From assembly GCA_004335635.1 (NCBI GenBank), contig QAXH01006026.1:3048-41300 (forward strand): a stretch of DNA of 38,253 nt, given 5' to 3'. Positions 1 through 10,595 of this stretch are shown piece by piece (within the stretch, counting starts at the first letter, position 1; every line of letters starts with the position of its first letter). This stretch comes from Chloromonas sp. AAM2. Its lineage: Eukaryota > Chlorophyta > Chlorophyceae > Chlamydomonadales > Chlamydomonadaceae. Below the pieces are notes generated by a model, which ran no database searches, was not told where the DNA came from, and was given only the letters and a program-made list of their open reading frames with translations. A program made the translations under genes and the position numbers.

Positions 1-145
1 ATGTAACCCAGCACGGGACAGATGTAACCCAGCACGGGACAGATGTAACCCAGCACGGGACAGATGTAACCCAGCACGGGACAGATGTAACCCAGCACGG
101 GACAGATGTAACCCAGCACGGGACAGATGTAACCCAGCACGGGAC
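1..145. repeat. 21-bp tandem repeat, about 7 copies
   Basis: Seven head-to-tail copies of a 21-bp unit beginning ATGTAACCCAGCACGGGACA, with no visible divergence between copies. The last copy lacks its final two bases. The array runs off the left edge, so its true length is unknown. Each unit contains TGTAA, but nothing ties it to a transcript end. The perfect identity suggests recent expansion or homogenisation. Confidence 0.95.
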
Positions 146-1109
146 GTCTGTCAGCAGCAGCCTGCAGCCCGTTTGATTGGGGCAGGTACAGCTACGCCTA
201 ACGTGACCAGTGGGCTGCCTTGCCTGTGATTTGCTGTGTGGGCTGCCTTGCCCAAAAGACTGGCTCAAGAGATTCTATTGCTTTCACACGTCCAAGGTGC
301 TGGTGTAGATGCCTTGTTAGTCCTTACAATAGAAGTGTGTGGTGCAAGAACCCCTAGACCAAGAAGCTCTGGTCTATACACTTGCAGAGTATTTTTCCCT
401 TCACTGCGCCTGATTGTTTTTGCCATGGCTGGACGCCTTTCACCTTTTACATGTGGTCTGTTCATTGCGCCCCACATCACAATCTCCCGCTCTGCTCCTC
501 TCAGGACCACTGACCAAGTTGCTGCGATTGTCAAACGTCTGTGAGTGGGCGGTCATGCCCAACACCCAACCACAAAATGCGATCTTCACTTGGGCGTGCA
601 CCTATGAACTCTCAGACTGGTTCATCTACGGAGTGAGTCAGGGTGCTGCGGTTGTGGTTGTTGTTGTAGCCATGCCTTCGGTCCAGAGAGGACTGCTCAG
701 CAGGGGCAGGCAAAGAAGGGAATGTTCCGTCTTTGTTGACTGCAGTGAAGCTTCCGGTCAAAGCAAGTCTAGACTGGCAGCACAGGCAAAGATTTATCGG
801 GCACGCACGTGCAGTGCACAAGACTCGGTGCAAAGAGACCCTGCCAACGCATGCTTTTCACAGCTGCACAACACAACAACCATTGTTCAATGAAGGGCGG
901 TGTCTTTTTACATCTGCATCGCCCAACAAGTCGCACAGACACTGGCCCCAGCTCCATGAAGAACCTCATCACACTCGCACTTGCAAAGGATTTGCTAAGT
1001 TCAAACAAATGCGCACCTTCGTTTAGTAGTTGCCAGTTTTTGGGTGTGAAGCAAAACATTAGTTGGTTTTTGTGTGTATTGTGTGTAATGCCCAACACCG
1101 CACATGCAG
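146..1109. other. No confident gene; possible upstream exons of the next gene
   Basis: No long reading frame with coding character is present. A short possible + strand exon lies near 515-540: it follows a pyrimidine-rich acceptor and is followed by a GTGAGT donor, reading TTDQVAAIVKRL. It cannot be joined in phase to the exon at 1110 without another exon between them, so I leave it unassigned. A 28-bp sequence at 681-708 recurs at the right end of the window. Confidence 0.5.
681..708 (+). repeat. 28-bp dispersed repeat, copy A
   Basis: Near-identical to 38054-38081, 37 kb away and in the same orientation. Confidence 0.85.
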
Positions 1110-1838
1110 GTTTACCTGAAGCGCATGAAGCTAGAGAACCACGTGCATCACGTGCTACACATGATTGCGTATGCTGGGGCGCTGAAGTGGGGTCAGGCCG
1201 GGCTATCGTTTGTGCTGCATCTGTTCCTATCTGAGGTGAGTTGGATGTCATGCCTTGGATGTAACTGTCCTGACTGTTCAACGTGGAAATCCAGGCAGCC
1301 TGCAGTGAGGACAACATCACACCTTTTCTCACTTGGACGTCAGACACTGGATCGTGTGACAAACTTGTACTGAATCTCAATACAACAGCGATTTTGCAGC
1401 AGTGCTCTGTAAAGCTCCCGGAACATCAGGTCTTTTCCTCTCTTGGAAACAGCCCAAGCCATGCTTGTTTCCCATGCTGCATGTGTGCAGATGAAGGAGG
1501 TGGCATACCCTCTGACTCAGGCGCTGGTACGGCTGGTTGAGCAAGGGCCCAGCCCTAAGGGCAACTCAACTGGCACGCGCGCCATTAGTCAATGTATCCT
1601 TGTGCTATCCATTGCAGATGCGCTGCTCTTGGTTGGCTGCACCGTGCTTCTGTGGCGCTTTGCAGTTGCAGTTGTGACATGCCAACACGCGCTGGCCATC
1701 TTTAAGCCCACCATTTGCGTGTATGGTCTGTTGCTTGGCTGGTGGCTGAAAACGCGCGTGGTGTCTGACGTGAAGAGAGTTGCAAGGTATGCAGCCTTGG
1801 AGGCAAGCCGGGATGACTTGCATGTTAAAGGCATGTAG
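1110..1838 (+). CDS. Unidentified membrane protein, C-terminal exons only (5' partial)
   Basis: Two exons join in phase 0: 1110-1235 (acceptor ATGCAG, donor GAG|GTGAGT) and 1491-1838 (acceptor GTGTGCAG), ending in TAG. They encode the last 157 residues of a protein whose start lies upstream and was not found. The first exon holds a hydrophobic stretch (IAYAGALKWGQAGLSFVLHL). The second has two more, around ISQCILVLSIADALLLVGC and TICVYGLLLGWW, then a basic, charged tail. At least two or three membrane segments are therefore likely. A TGTAA poly(A) motif sits about 190 bases past the stop. I do not recognise the family; the gene call rests on matching splice phases and a coherent hydrophobicity pattern. 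Confidence 0.5.
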
Positions 1839-1898
1839 AACGTGGAAAGCCAATTAGAAGCCAACGGCGGAAAACTCGCATGTCTCGTTTGCGCGCTT

Positions 1899-1985
1899 GT
1901 GTGGGGGTGTGGGGGTGTGGAGGGGTGGGNNTGAAGGGGGGGGGGGGGGGTGCGTGCGTGTGCTTGTGCGCGTGTGCTTGTGTGC
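1899..1985. repeat. GT/G-rich low-complexity tract with unresolved bases
   Basis: GTGGGGGTGT-type sequence passes into a run of about 14 G and then TGTGCG repeats. Two N at 1930-1931 mark an assembly uncertainty caused by the homopolymer. Confidence 0.9.
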
Positions 1986-2027
1986 ATGCACCACACATGC
2001 CGCTTTCATCTGCATCTCCATGCAAGC

Positions 2028-2032
2028 TGTAA
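2028..2032 (+). terminator. Poly(A) signal TGTAA
   Basis: TGTAA is the usual chlorophyte polyadenylation signal. It lies about 190 bases downstream of the TAG of the membrane-protein gene. Confidence 0.45.
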
Positions 2033-2703
2033 GAAGCTTGTGAGTAAGCACAGCAGGCACATGAAGGATGCCCACGACGAGCGACAGTACTGAATGAAAC
2101 TCTGGCTTCGTTACAACATGAGCACTATTAAAAACTGACGTTTGTTATGCTTGTGTTGAACTCTATCATTCGGTTATTGACTTTGGCAATTCAAATTCAA
2201 GTGGGAGTTGATACTAGCAGTACTGACAGCGGTTGAGTTTTTTTACCCTTGCGAATTGGCTTTAATACCCTTGCTTCGCAAACAAGGACTTTTGAGTTGC
2301 GATTTGGCTTGCTGCCATTTCGCTTTTTCAAGGCCTTGTGAAGCCATTTGCAATAACTCACAATGATTGCTGTTGCATCCTGCCAAATGGTGGATTGGCA
2401 AAACATATGGCAAAAGAACCCAGGCTCTGACCTGGGTACTGTTTGGACTATGTTCGTGCCACATAGCGGCTCGCCTTGGCATGACTGCCTGGTTTATGCA
2501 CAAATTCATGGATGGCAATTTGCAAAGCATTTCAATGAACGCTTTCCGTCTCGGTTTGTTCTGTGATGTACATGTGCTTGTATGCTTGTGTCAGCTCACT
2601 GCGTGTCAGCCTGTGCTTCGAACAAGATTGTCCGTGTCATTGTGAGTGAAAAGTGCCTAGTGCAGGAGTGACAACATCAGAATACTGTTGCCTGCTATCA
2701 GCG

Positions 2704-2762
2704 TGGTTAGGATTTTCCTGGCCGGATAGTAGCACTGTTAGCATTCCACAACATTCTGATGA
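2704..2762 (+). repeat. Dispersed repeat related to 9911-9983
   Basis: GGTTAGGATTTTCCTGGCCG and, 29 bases further on, CTGTTAGCATTCCACAACAT followed by TCTGATGA. The same two blocks occur in the same order at 9911-9983 with a slightly longer spacer. Confidence 0.7.
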
Positions 2763-2983
2763 TTGAATTTTCCTTTCCTGTTTGGTCAGCCACCGAGCTG
2801 ATGTGCATTTATTGCTGGTGCAGTTGTGCTGATTGTTTCTCTTCCGCCTGGCAGAACATGATGAGCCGCTTGCTTTTGCCATGCGCTTCCTTCGGCGTTC
2901 CACCCAACAAACACAAGCCAGGGCGCACCAAAGGTTAATTTATTGCATGTCTCTGAGTGGCTTGGAAGCATGTCTGTCTGTGA

Positions 2984-3009
2984 CACATCACATCACATCA
3001 CATCACATC
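2984..3009. repeat. ACATC pentanucleotide microsatellite
   Basis: About five perfect tandem copies of CACAT/ACATC in a non-coding spacer. Confidence 0.9.
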
Positions 3010-3592
3010 AATTATTGAAGTAGGGCACAGCAGATTTGGCACCCAAGCACCCAAGCTCGGGCTGGAATCCCTCCCATCTTGTGACAAGTACATATACGTC
3101 CAACAGTACCTGATTGACTGGCGACCGGTGCATGCACGACGATCGTCTTCAAGCCTAGATTTGTGAGGCACAATGACATGACGGCTAATTGCACATTGGG
3201 TCGGCATCCAATCCACGAGTTGAATAAACGTGGCTGTGCATTGGCCGTTGGCAATGCAAGCGTGGCAGTTGATGAAGCGTTTTCCTCCCAAGCGATTTCC
3301 TCCCGCTTTGAGCTGAGGACATGACTTGTGTCACAACTACTATCACAACTATTCGGCCACGGCCTTCTTGTCTATTGGCAGATTGGATTTGTGCTTCGTT
3401 TTGCTGTCTCAACGGCAATGGTTCTCCCCACCAAACCGACGTCCAGAGACAGAGGTAGCAGTAGTGGCAGAAGGTACGCGCGATCGGAGTGCTCCAATGC
3501 ATGTTCTTGTCCGCGCTCCAGCCAGGGTTCTGACAGCCCGCACGCTTTTGGCTTCCTTCGTAAGCTGTCCTTATCTCCCGGTGCTGCTGCAG

Positions 3593-5364
3593 GGTGGCAG
3601 CCTCTCCTGCCAAGAGCCCAAGCCTTGCCGCTGAGGCAGCTGATATGGAGGTGAGAATCATGCTTGCATCACGCTCCAGCCCGTTGCATTTGCTTTCTTC
3701 GACATCCATGCCATGCTCCATGCAGGCTAAGCTGCTGGAATTGCGCAAAGCCATGGAGCTAGAACGCGCCAAGCGAGAGTAGGTGCAATCCAAGCCATCC
3801 ATCGCCTCGATATCCGCATGGGCAATTGGTTCCGCATGTTGATGTATATCTCGTTGTCTTCCTGCAGAGCCAAGGGCGCCGATGGCAGCTACTGGCGCAG
3901 TGGCGCAGCAGCTGGGAATTTGCGCTCCAACATGCGCAGCAAGATTGGCACACCACTACCCAGTTTGCAGCATGCAACTGCTGGTGGTGAGGCAGGGTCA
4001 GCCAGTGGAATGCAGAACGTACAGAGATGGTCACCAGACATGGATGCTCGACAAGCCCAACCATTCAACAGCATCACAGCACCATCCTCTCGGCCTGATA
4101 GTGGAGGATCATCTCTTCAGCAGCGGCCTGGACAGCTTTTGCCACCAAGGCCATCACTCTCACGTGCAGACAACCCCAGCATCCTCAATGTGGGTCCGTA
4201 TCAGCGCTGCTTCGTTGTGCCACAAACGCAGGCACAGCAACTCTGCATGCTAGCTCAAAGCCATATGCATATCCTGGGCATCTAGACATTCACATTGATG
4301 CTACGAGTTGGGCATGCCACGTCGGGGACTGGCGAGCATGGTTCGCTCTCAACGCTGACTACTGCCGACACACCATGCATGCATGGCAGCCGTGCACCTC
4401 TACTGCATGCCAAATCCATACCTCAAGACCATGCATGTTGGCATGTTGTGCATGCTCGCTGATACCACCGAGACGCTATGCGCATTCAATCTACACTGCA
4501 GCAAGCCACCTGACTGGTGGTGGTGTTTGTTCTGACCCCAGTCAACAAGGCCCCACAATTACCACCACCCCTCTCATGCAACACCTGGCCATGCAGGTTC
4601 CCAGGCCATCGCACGATCCCAACCAACATAACGACCCTGCTGCTGCCAACCTTGCGGATGGCACATTCAACGAGTCAGAGAGCCATGGCTCTTTCCTGGA
4701 CGCACTGAATGAATGGAGAGCAGCGAACAGAGCAGGCAAGCCAGCCGAATCAGCAGCAGCCAGCCAGCAGCACCAGCACCAGCACCAGCCAGGCACCATC
4801 AGACCACGACCCAGCCTACCCATTACCACCAGTCAAGGACAGAATGCCAGCTGCAGTAACGCCTCAGTTTCAGCCATGCAGACAGGACCACACCGGCCCG
4901 CTTCAGCAGGCAAACCCGTTACCTACTTCAACCGGCTTGTGCTCAACTCCGCCTCTCGACAAGCAGGGCATGCTGCATCCGTCACACTACCTCCCATCAC
5001 AAGCCCAACAGAGCGGTTACCATCTTCATCACAGGTTTATGCATTAGAAACGGCTATGACGTCGCCCACGCAAAGTATGGCTGGTAGCATTGGTACCAGG
5101 CATCGGGGTCTAGACATCCTTGAAGAATTGGAGGCATTGGAACGCAAGCAGCATAACAGGTTGATGCAGTATGATAGCGATGAAGAATGGGCGGCTCTGC
5201 TAAGCCCACATCAACACAGGCAGTGGACAGGAAGGCAGTCGCAGGCCGATCAGCTGGTGGTCACCACACAGCAAGGCGTCATGGGGTTAACCAAAGGCGC
5301 CAGGCTGCCTGATGCGATTCTGTTGCCAGAGGTGGATTCTGGTGACGAGGTAGGCCGTAGTTGA
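3593..5364 (+). CDS. ZBBX-like (zinc finger B-box domain-containing) cilium-associated protein, 5' partial
   Basis: Four exons were assembled: 3593-3650, 3726-3778, 3868-4189 and 4597-5364, ending in TGA. Junction phases are 0, 2 and 0 and all close. They give about 399 residues of the C-terminal part. The second exon is a charged helix (AKLLELRKAMELERAKR) preceded by ME and followed by GSYWRSG. Further on comes SFLDALNEWR. From memory, animal ZBBX proteins have the same order: an MEAKLxxLR helix, a GYxWxSG motif, then a SFxEALxxWR motif. The rest is Ser/Gln/Pro-rich and probably disordered, with an acidic C-terminal helix (LDILEELEALERKQHNRL). No B-box cysteine cluster is visible, so that zinc finger is absent or lies in unseen exons. 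The donor of exon 3 and acceptor of exon 4 are the least certain. The family call is tentative; that this is a gene is not in doubt. Confidence 0.6.
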
Positions 5365-6641
5365 GCACTGTTCATGCCTGGAATGTGAGAATGTACTTCA
5401 CAACACGAGATCACATTGTTTTACTCTGACAGCCAGGTAGCTGGTGCTGGGCAGGCCATAGCACAGGCTCCATCAGTTTGGACGTGCATTACATCTAGGT
5501 ACATGTTGGCCAAACCAGTCATGTTGTGCCACTAACAAATGCCTTGCGTTGTGTATGGAACCAGTCACAGATGTTAGATGCCGCATGCTACCATCTAGAA
5601 ACAGTGACTTCACTTGCTTTGCGTATTGTTTCAAGCAACTGCACACACATGACCTCAACAATTCATACACATCATGACAGGAGGTTTTCTTGACCATGGG
5701 ATCAGCCTACTTGACCAAGCTGTAGAAAAACTAGTCCTATGATTGACTGTCAAACGGGTTAGGACAGCGGCCACGTCTGTGCCTAGATCAGCATCTCACA
5801 GGATTTTAAGCTGCAGTAGGACTAAAACGTGAGGTTCGCAGGCCATTTTCTTGAATCGACTTAAAATTGTGCTTTTTTGTATTCTTCCAGGCGTGACTCT
5901 GCCCGGGCATATCAAGATGTTGTTCCCAACGTCATTCATCAGACAGCTGCCTTGTTGCCAACATGACTTTTGGTTCTGTTTCTGTGCGTTGCCAAGCTCA
6001 AACCAAGAGCCATTCTTTTCTTGCTCTTTTCTCGTTGTCCTCCTTTAAAGTGGCAAACTATGCAGCTGCTGGGTTAAAGGCCCCTTCAGGAATGTAAGCG
6101 CTTTCTTCACAGAATGTTCCACACATATCACCGCTCCTCAATAAGGCTGGCTGCTGTATCTGACACTGCTCGTAGTTGAGGGCTGCTTGCCCTGTCTGTA
6201 TCTATAAATGGACATGGACCAAGTGACTGGCAGAAATCTAAGACAGCAGTCGCGTTTCCCACGTCAAATCCAAGGCAGCGGCTTACAAACCAAGAAAACA
6301 CGCGGCCAGTGTCTGAATACACGAGCCAAAGCAGCATCAAAAGGTGCAATGCTGCATCAAGTGTGCTTTACTATTGATGTGTTTATCTGCTACGTAAAAG
6401 AAGCACACTTGCTACAACAGTCAACATGCGTTGATGGTGCGCTGCCACGCCTCGCTGCCGCATGTCTAGTTCCTTGCATGTGCCTCCTGGTTACACAAAG
6501 CAAACGACCCTGATCTATCATAAGCCTCCGTTGCAGCCCAGCACCCCTTGCTGGTGCGCTCTGTGCTATTCATATCTAAACCTCAAATGACAAGCTCTTC
6601 ACCCGCTGGGCTCCAATACCATGTGTTTCCAGACATGCGCT
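5365..6641. other. Convergent intergenic spacer, no gene seen
   Basis: Lies between the 3' ends of the + gene ending at 5364 and the - gene ending at 6642. No coding-like frame was found. TGTAA occurs on + at 6093-6097 and on - at 6491-6495. The + copy is about 730 bases past the stop, so either the 3'UTR is long or another signal is used. Confidence 0.6.
6491..6495 (-). terminator. Poly(A) signal TGTAA for the QCR2 gene
   Basis: TTACA on + (TGTAA on -) lies about 150 bases downstream of the TAG stop at 6642, a normal chlorophyte 3'UTR distance. Confidence 0.55.
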
Positions 6642-8471
6642 CTACGCCAGCCGCTTAATTACGTTATCGTAGCGTGGAATCTTAGCACTGAGGCTGCCAT
6701 ATGTAGCTAGCGTGGGGGTGCTCTTCAGCGCCTTGGACACATATGACGTAACGTCAGCCGCTGTCAAAGCCTCCACACTCGCTGCGAACTCTGACGTGCT
6801 GAACTTGCCTGTCAGCAGCAGCTGCGATGCCATCACGCCTGCCAAGCCCTTGCTCGATGCCTGCTGCGCCTTGAAGCTGCCGATTGCCAGCTGCTTTGCC
6901 ACCTTGAGCTGTGGCTCAGTAACGCCCTTGGCCACACTCTCCACCTGCAATTTCATTGGAGACGTTGGGCAGATTTTACCACCCTAGTCATGGCCGAGCA
7001 AGACATGCTACTGCTCAGATGCCATAACGACGCTTGCGCCATCTTCTGTCGCCCGTGTCGGGCAATACAGATGAACACACACACACACACACACATGCAT
7101 CAGTGCACTCTCTTGGTTTGATGATTGTCAGGCGTGTAATCCCTTGAATAGATAGTGTATCTGGCTGTAGTGCAGTGGGGTTCGATGATGATAAGCCATG
7201 TAGCGATGGCGATGATGTTGACACACACACACACACACACTCTCTCTCTCTCATACCTTCTTGACAACGCCATCAACCAGCTGAGCTGCCTGGGCGGGCG
7301 CCGAGGAGGCAATCATACCCACAAGGCCCGTGTCCTTGTACAGAGAGCTGAAGCCTGAGGCGCTGATGAAAACGTCGCTCTCCTTGCTGGCACGTGGCAG
7401 CACAGCACGTGACTCATCCAGCAGCACCTTGACCACAGCAGCGGCAGCGGCAGCCTTGGCATCACCCAGGCCACCCTTGGACTCAAAAGCCAGTGCCACG
7501 TATGTGAGAGGGCACGTGGGTGCGAGTACGTTCATGGAGCCACCGATGTACTGTGAGGCTGACTTTGCTGAGGGTGCATGCTGGCCGGAGGAAACCAAGG
7601 GGTTGGCTAGCTGTGTGAACTCATCAAGACCCACTCCTGCTGCGGCTATGACAGCAGTGGATGGGTTGAGTGTACTGGCGAGGTACTCTTTCAGGGTGGC
7701 GTTGGTGATGCCATCCAGCAGGGAGGGGTCGAGGTGCAGAGGAGCGGCAAGGCTGCCATCATAAGCAGCACGGTGCAGGACATCGGAAAGGATGTTGCTG
7801 GGGTCGTGCAGTGCATTGGCCAGGGAAGCCTTGGCTGCTGCAACAGCTTCTGTTACCTCCCAGTAGTTCAGCTTGGCGTTGAGGACTGAATCAATGAGCA
7901 TTTCAACGACCTCTGGGGTGTGCAGCTTTACTGCTGAGATGCTGTAGGCAACATGGTCCCTGCCTGCCTGGGCTGTGGCAACAGCGCCAATTTTCTCCAG
8001 CTCACGTGTCAGCCTGAATGTGGTGCGGTTGGCTGTGGCTTTGAAGGCCATGGCCTCCAGCACTTTGCTGACGCCCAGGTTGGCATCAGATTCAAAGGCT
8101 GTCCCGGCCTCAAAGACGAGCGCGACTGAGGACACAGGGCTAGGTGAATCAATGGCCACAACCTTAGTTCCTGCAGCCAAGCTACCCGACTGCAGCTTGG
8201 GAGCCTCGCTGGGTAGGTGATTCCTGAGAGGCGTCATTGCTGATGGCAAAGGCTCAGACAGGGGAGTGTCGATCCTGGTGCTGCCAAAGCCCAGCATTGA
8301 CGCGATGCCACCGGAGCTAGACTTTGTAGACAGCGCTGGCACTGCTGACGCTGCCGCGCTGCTGCTGCTAATTGCCCTGGTGAAGGCCATCATTGGGGCC
8401 AGCAGAGTGCTGCTGCTGGGGCCCAGCATGATTCCTGATTTCGTGCCCTGCGATCGATTGCAGAGGGTCAT
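6642..8471 (-). CDS. QCR2: Mitochondrial complex III core protein 2 (ubiquinol-cytochrome c reductase, M16 family)
   Basis: Two exons (8471-7257 and 6944-6642) join in phase 0 at AAG|GTATGA and TTGCAG|GTGGAG, giving 505 residues. An in-frame TGA two codons upstream of ATG 8471 fixes the start. The N-terminus is rich in Ser, Ala and Thr with few acids, as in a mitochondrial targeting sequence. The mature part has the M16 peptidase fold signature: SPSPVSSVALVFEAGTAFES, LEAMAFKATANRTTFRLTRE, then LHTPEVVEMLIDSVLN. The HxxEH zinc-binding motif of beta-MPP/core 1 is absent (the place reads GVSKVLEAMAF), and I see no glycine-rich loop of alpha-MPP. Both points favour non-catalytic core 2 in the inner membrane. 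An alternative is a divergent alpha-MPP, since the two share ancestry. The single intron (6945-7256) carries CA and CT microsatellites. Confidence 0.85.
7075..7094. repeat. CA microsatellite in the QCR2 intron
   Basis: About ten perfect CA dinucleotides inside the single QCR2 intron. Confidence 0.9.
7171..7220 (-). repeat. Dispersed CAT/GGTTCAA repeat, copy 1 (degenerate, inverted)
   Basis: Read on -, it has a CATCATCGCCATCG stretch, then CTACATGGCTTATCATCATCGAACCCCACTGC. This matches the order of the three other copies (8963-9026, 19496-19552, 35899-35960) but is more diverged. It lies within the QCR2 intron. Confidence 0.5.
7221..7250. repeat. Compound CA/CT microsatellite next to the QCR2 splice donor
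   Basis: About ten CA followed by about five TC dinucleotides. On the gene strand this is a GAGA then GTGT tract starting right after the GTATGA donor (7251-7256). Confidence 0.9.
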
Positions 8472-8962
8472 CGTTCAGCTCGTTACCCATGAAACATGGA
8501 GGCTGCGACAAAACTGGGCCAGTATGCAGGCTAGGAAGCGTCCGGGCATTCACGTTGAGACACCATAAGCCATTGTTTACGATGCATCCATGCGATTTCG
8601 CGCTATTGAACTGCTTCTGCCCTTACCTGGAACCTGCTGTGTCGTGATCTTCAGACTTGAAGGCACAAACACCTCCGCTGCACCAGTAATCCAAGCGTGG
8701 ACAAAGTGCAGCACATGAAAACGAGCCCGTCTCGATAGCCTTGCATCTCGAGTTCAGCAGGTGTGGGCGGTTAGCCGGCGGTTTTGGCATGGGGCCATTG
8801 CGCCTGTACGCAACATCAGCGGCCAATGAAACTGTTGCCTCACCATTGACTTGTTGCTGGAGAAAGAGAGAGTGGGATTTCTTATGTCTATGCTATATTG
8901 TGTTGTGACGCTACCAGTGAGCTTTCTTGGCTTAACTGTTGTTCTGGAGAGATTGTGTCCAG

Positions 8963-9026
8963 CTGCAGCACCGTGGGTCTAAACCATGAAAAGCCATGTG
9001 ATAATGATGATGTTGATGATGATATT
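8963..9026 (-). repeat. Dispersed CAT/GGTTCAA repeat, copy 2 (inverted)
   Basis: Read on -, CATCATCAACATCATCATTA leads into CACATGGCTTTTCATGGTTT and then AGACCCACGGTGCTGCAG. It is a close relative of the copies at 19496-19552 and 35899-35960. Confidence 0.7.
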
Positions 9027-9649
9027 GTCTTGTGACTCTGCATGTACATGCCTGTTCATCCAGGGCATGTAGACTGCGCAAATCCAAGGGTAGCCAGCAA
9101 CACGTCACCACACATCTGACTGGGACTACCGCATACAGCAGTGCATCAACATGGTTTGCCACAGCCATCATAGGTGGAGATAATGTGTTCCCTAGCCTGC
9201 TCTGTGTCTGTGTACACTGTTACTATGCAGTGTGCAAAGGTCGCAACAGCTGCAGACGCACAACTCCAACGCACAGCTCCGCGCTGATGCAGATATTGCT
9301 ATCAGGAACAGATAGAGATGCAGCGGCTACAGTGACGTGGACCAGTGAATAAATCGTACCGCAGCACCACGTTGCACATACGTCGATGTATTGCAATGCA
9401 TGGCGCAGCCAGTGAGTGCTGGCGTAATCACAAACCTTTACACTTGGGCTGCTTCTCGTGCCTGCTGTGAACCCACGTGGCTATTGTGACCGATGCACCG
9501 ACTGGCGGAATCTCCACAGGCTCTTACAAATGAATTGCTTATCGTGTCGGCCTACTGAATTTGTGTGTTGGTGTAGCTCAACGACATAAGCATCTGGCCA
9601 CGCCATGCCATGCCATGCCACGCATGTCCCAGCATCAGAATAGTGTGGT

Positions 9650-9985
9650 GTGCTAGGATTAGCCGGTACAGGTAGCACCAGGAGCGCTACCAGTGGACGG
9701 TACCAGTAGCACCAGCTGGCAGCGTTCTAGCCGGACATTAGTAGCACGGTTAGCACAAATCCCTAGCCACAGTGCCAATTTACAGCATACAGAGCCAACA
9801 TCGGGTTGATACCCACAGGTCACCAAGACCAACATAAAGGTCAAACACCGCAGTCAATAACTACCGTGACATTGGACATTGGCATACGTGCTAGCAAGTC
9901 TGCTAATCATGTGGCTAGGATTTCCCTAGCCGGACATTAGCACCCTCAGCAACCCCTGTTAGCATTCTAGAACATTCTGATGAGG
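9650..9985. repeat. Cluster of CTAGG/CTAGCCGGACATTAG repeat pieces
   Basis: CTAGCCGGACATTAG occurs twice (near 9727 and 9926), with related TAGCCGGTACAGGTAGCACC at 9660. The last part (9911-9983) matches 2704-2762. Short palindromes such as CTAGGATTTCCCTAG suggest hairpins, as in a decayed small transposon. Confidence 0.6.
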
Positions 9986-10054
9986 CAAGCATGGAGAAAT
10001 CGGCAGACATGAGTCACAGAGCTGGTCTTCTGAGATTTGATGCTTGTGTAAAAA

Positions 10055-10080
10055 AAAAGAAGTTTGCCAGTTCTGGGACA
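10055..10080 (-). repeat. 26-bp exact dispersed repeat, copy A
   Basis: The reverse complement of this 26-mer (TGTCCCAGAACTGGCAAACT then TCTTTT) is identical to 30630-30655, about 20.5 kb away, with no mismatch. It is too long for chance in a window of this size. Confidence 0.85.
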
Positions 10081-10134
10081 GTTTGTGTGAATTGGTCTGT
10101 AGTGCCGCCAGGATCCATTGTGTGTCATTAAAGC

Positions 10135-10136
<2 letters not shown>

Positions 10137-10169
<33 letters not shown>
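10137..10169. repeat. GT microsatellite
   Basis: About 15 perfect GT dinucleotides in the intergenic spacer. Confidence 0.95.
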
Positions 10170-10171
<2 letters not shown>

Positions 10172-10237
10172 AACCGCACATGGGGTGAACAGCGGGGTGA
10201 ACATCGCGTGTTGTGGTAGACGGTGCACTGCCACTTC

Positions 10238-10290
10238 NNNNNNNNNNNNNNNNNNNNNNNNNNNNNNNNNNNNNNNNNNNNNNNNNNNNN
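10238..10290. other. Assembly gap (53 N)
   Basis: Unresolved bases in a spacer; no known gene is interrupted. Confidence 1.
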
Positions 10291-10590
10291 ATTAGACAGG
10301 AACTACAGTGTCAAAAGACAAAATGGGTGTGTGACCCATCTGACAGGTAAACACCTCAGAAGTGGCAGTTGTTACTGCCACAGCAACCCTTATATCAAAT
10401 GATGGGCGATATGTGGGAAAGACGTGCTTTCATTCACAGCAAACTTGTTCGATGGCCTTTGGATTGAAGGAACCTGAAGTAGGCCCCGCTGTAGTAGTCC
10501 AACCGCTCCACCTAATGTAGTTTGCAGCTAGCACTTGATGTGGGTCCACTTAACATTCAACACTTGTGGGCGGGTTGTGTATGTAGCTTG

Positions 10591-10595
10591 TTACA
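10591..10595 (-). terminator. Poly(A) signal TGTAA for the coiled-coil gene
   Basis: TGTAA on - lies about 107 bases downstream of the TGA at 10702. Confidence 0.55.

Larger units (their letters stand above)
1839..3592. other. Spacer with simple repeats; possible unseen 5' exons of the next gene
   Basis: Contains the TGTAA signal of the preceding gene (2028-2032), a GT/G-rich low-complexity tract with two unresolved bases (1900-1985), a dispersed repeat copy (2704-2762) and an ACATC pentanucleotide run near 2985-3009. The next gene is 5' incomplete, so short upstream exons probably lie here, but I cannot place them. Confidence 0.6.

Noticed and set aside
1..145. CRISPR array
   Set aside because: Units are contiguous 21-mers with no unique spacers, in a eukaryotic intron-rich setting.
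1594..1617. 24-base mini-intron (GTATCC...TTGCAG) in the membrane-protein exon
   Set aside because: Too short for a spliceosomal intron. Reading through keeps the frame and forms a coherent hydrophobic segment.
4375..4596. Upstream extension of the last exon of the ZBBX-like gene from the Met at 4375
   Set aside because: The stretch is Cys/His-rich without coding character. The acceptor ATGCAG at 4596 matches the phase of the exon ending at 4189.
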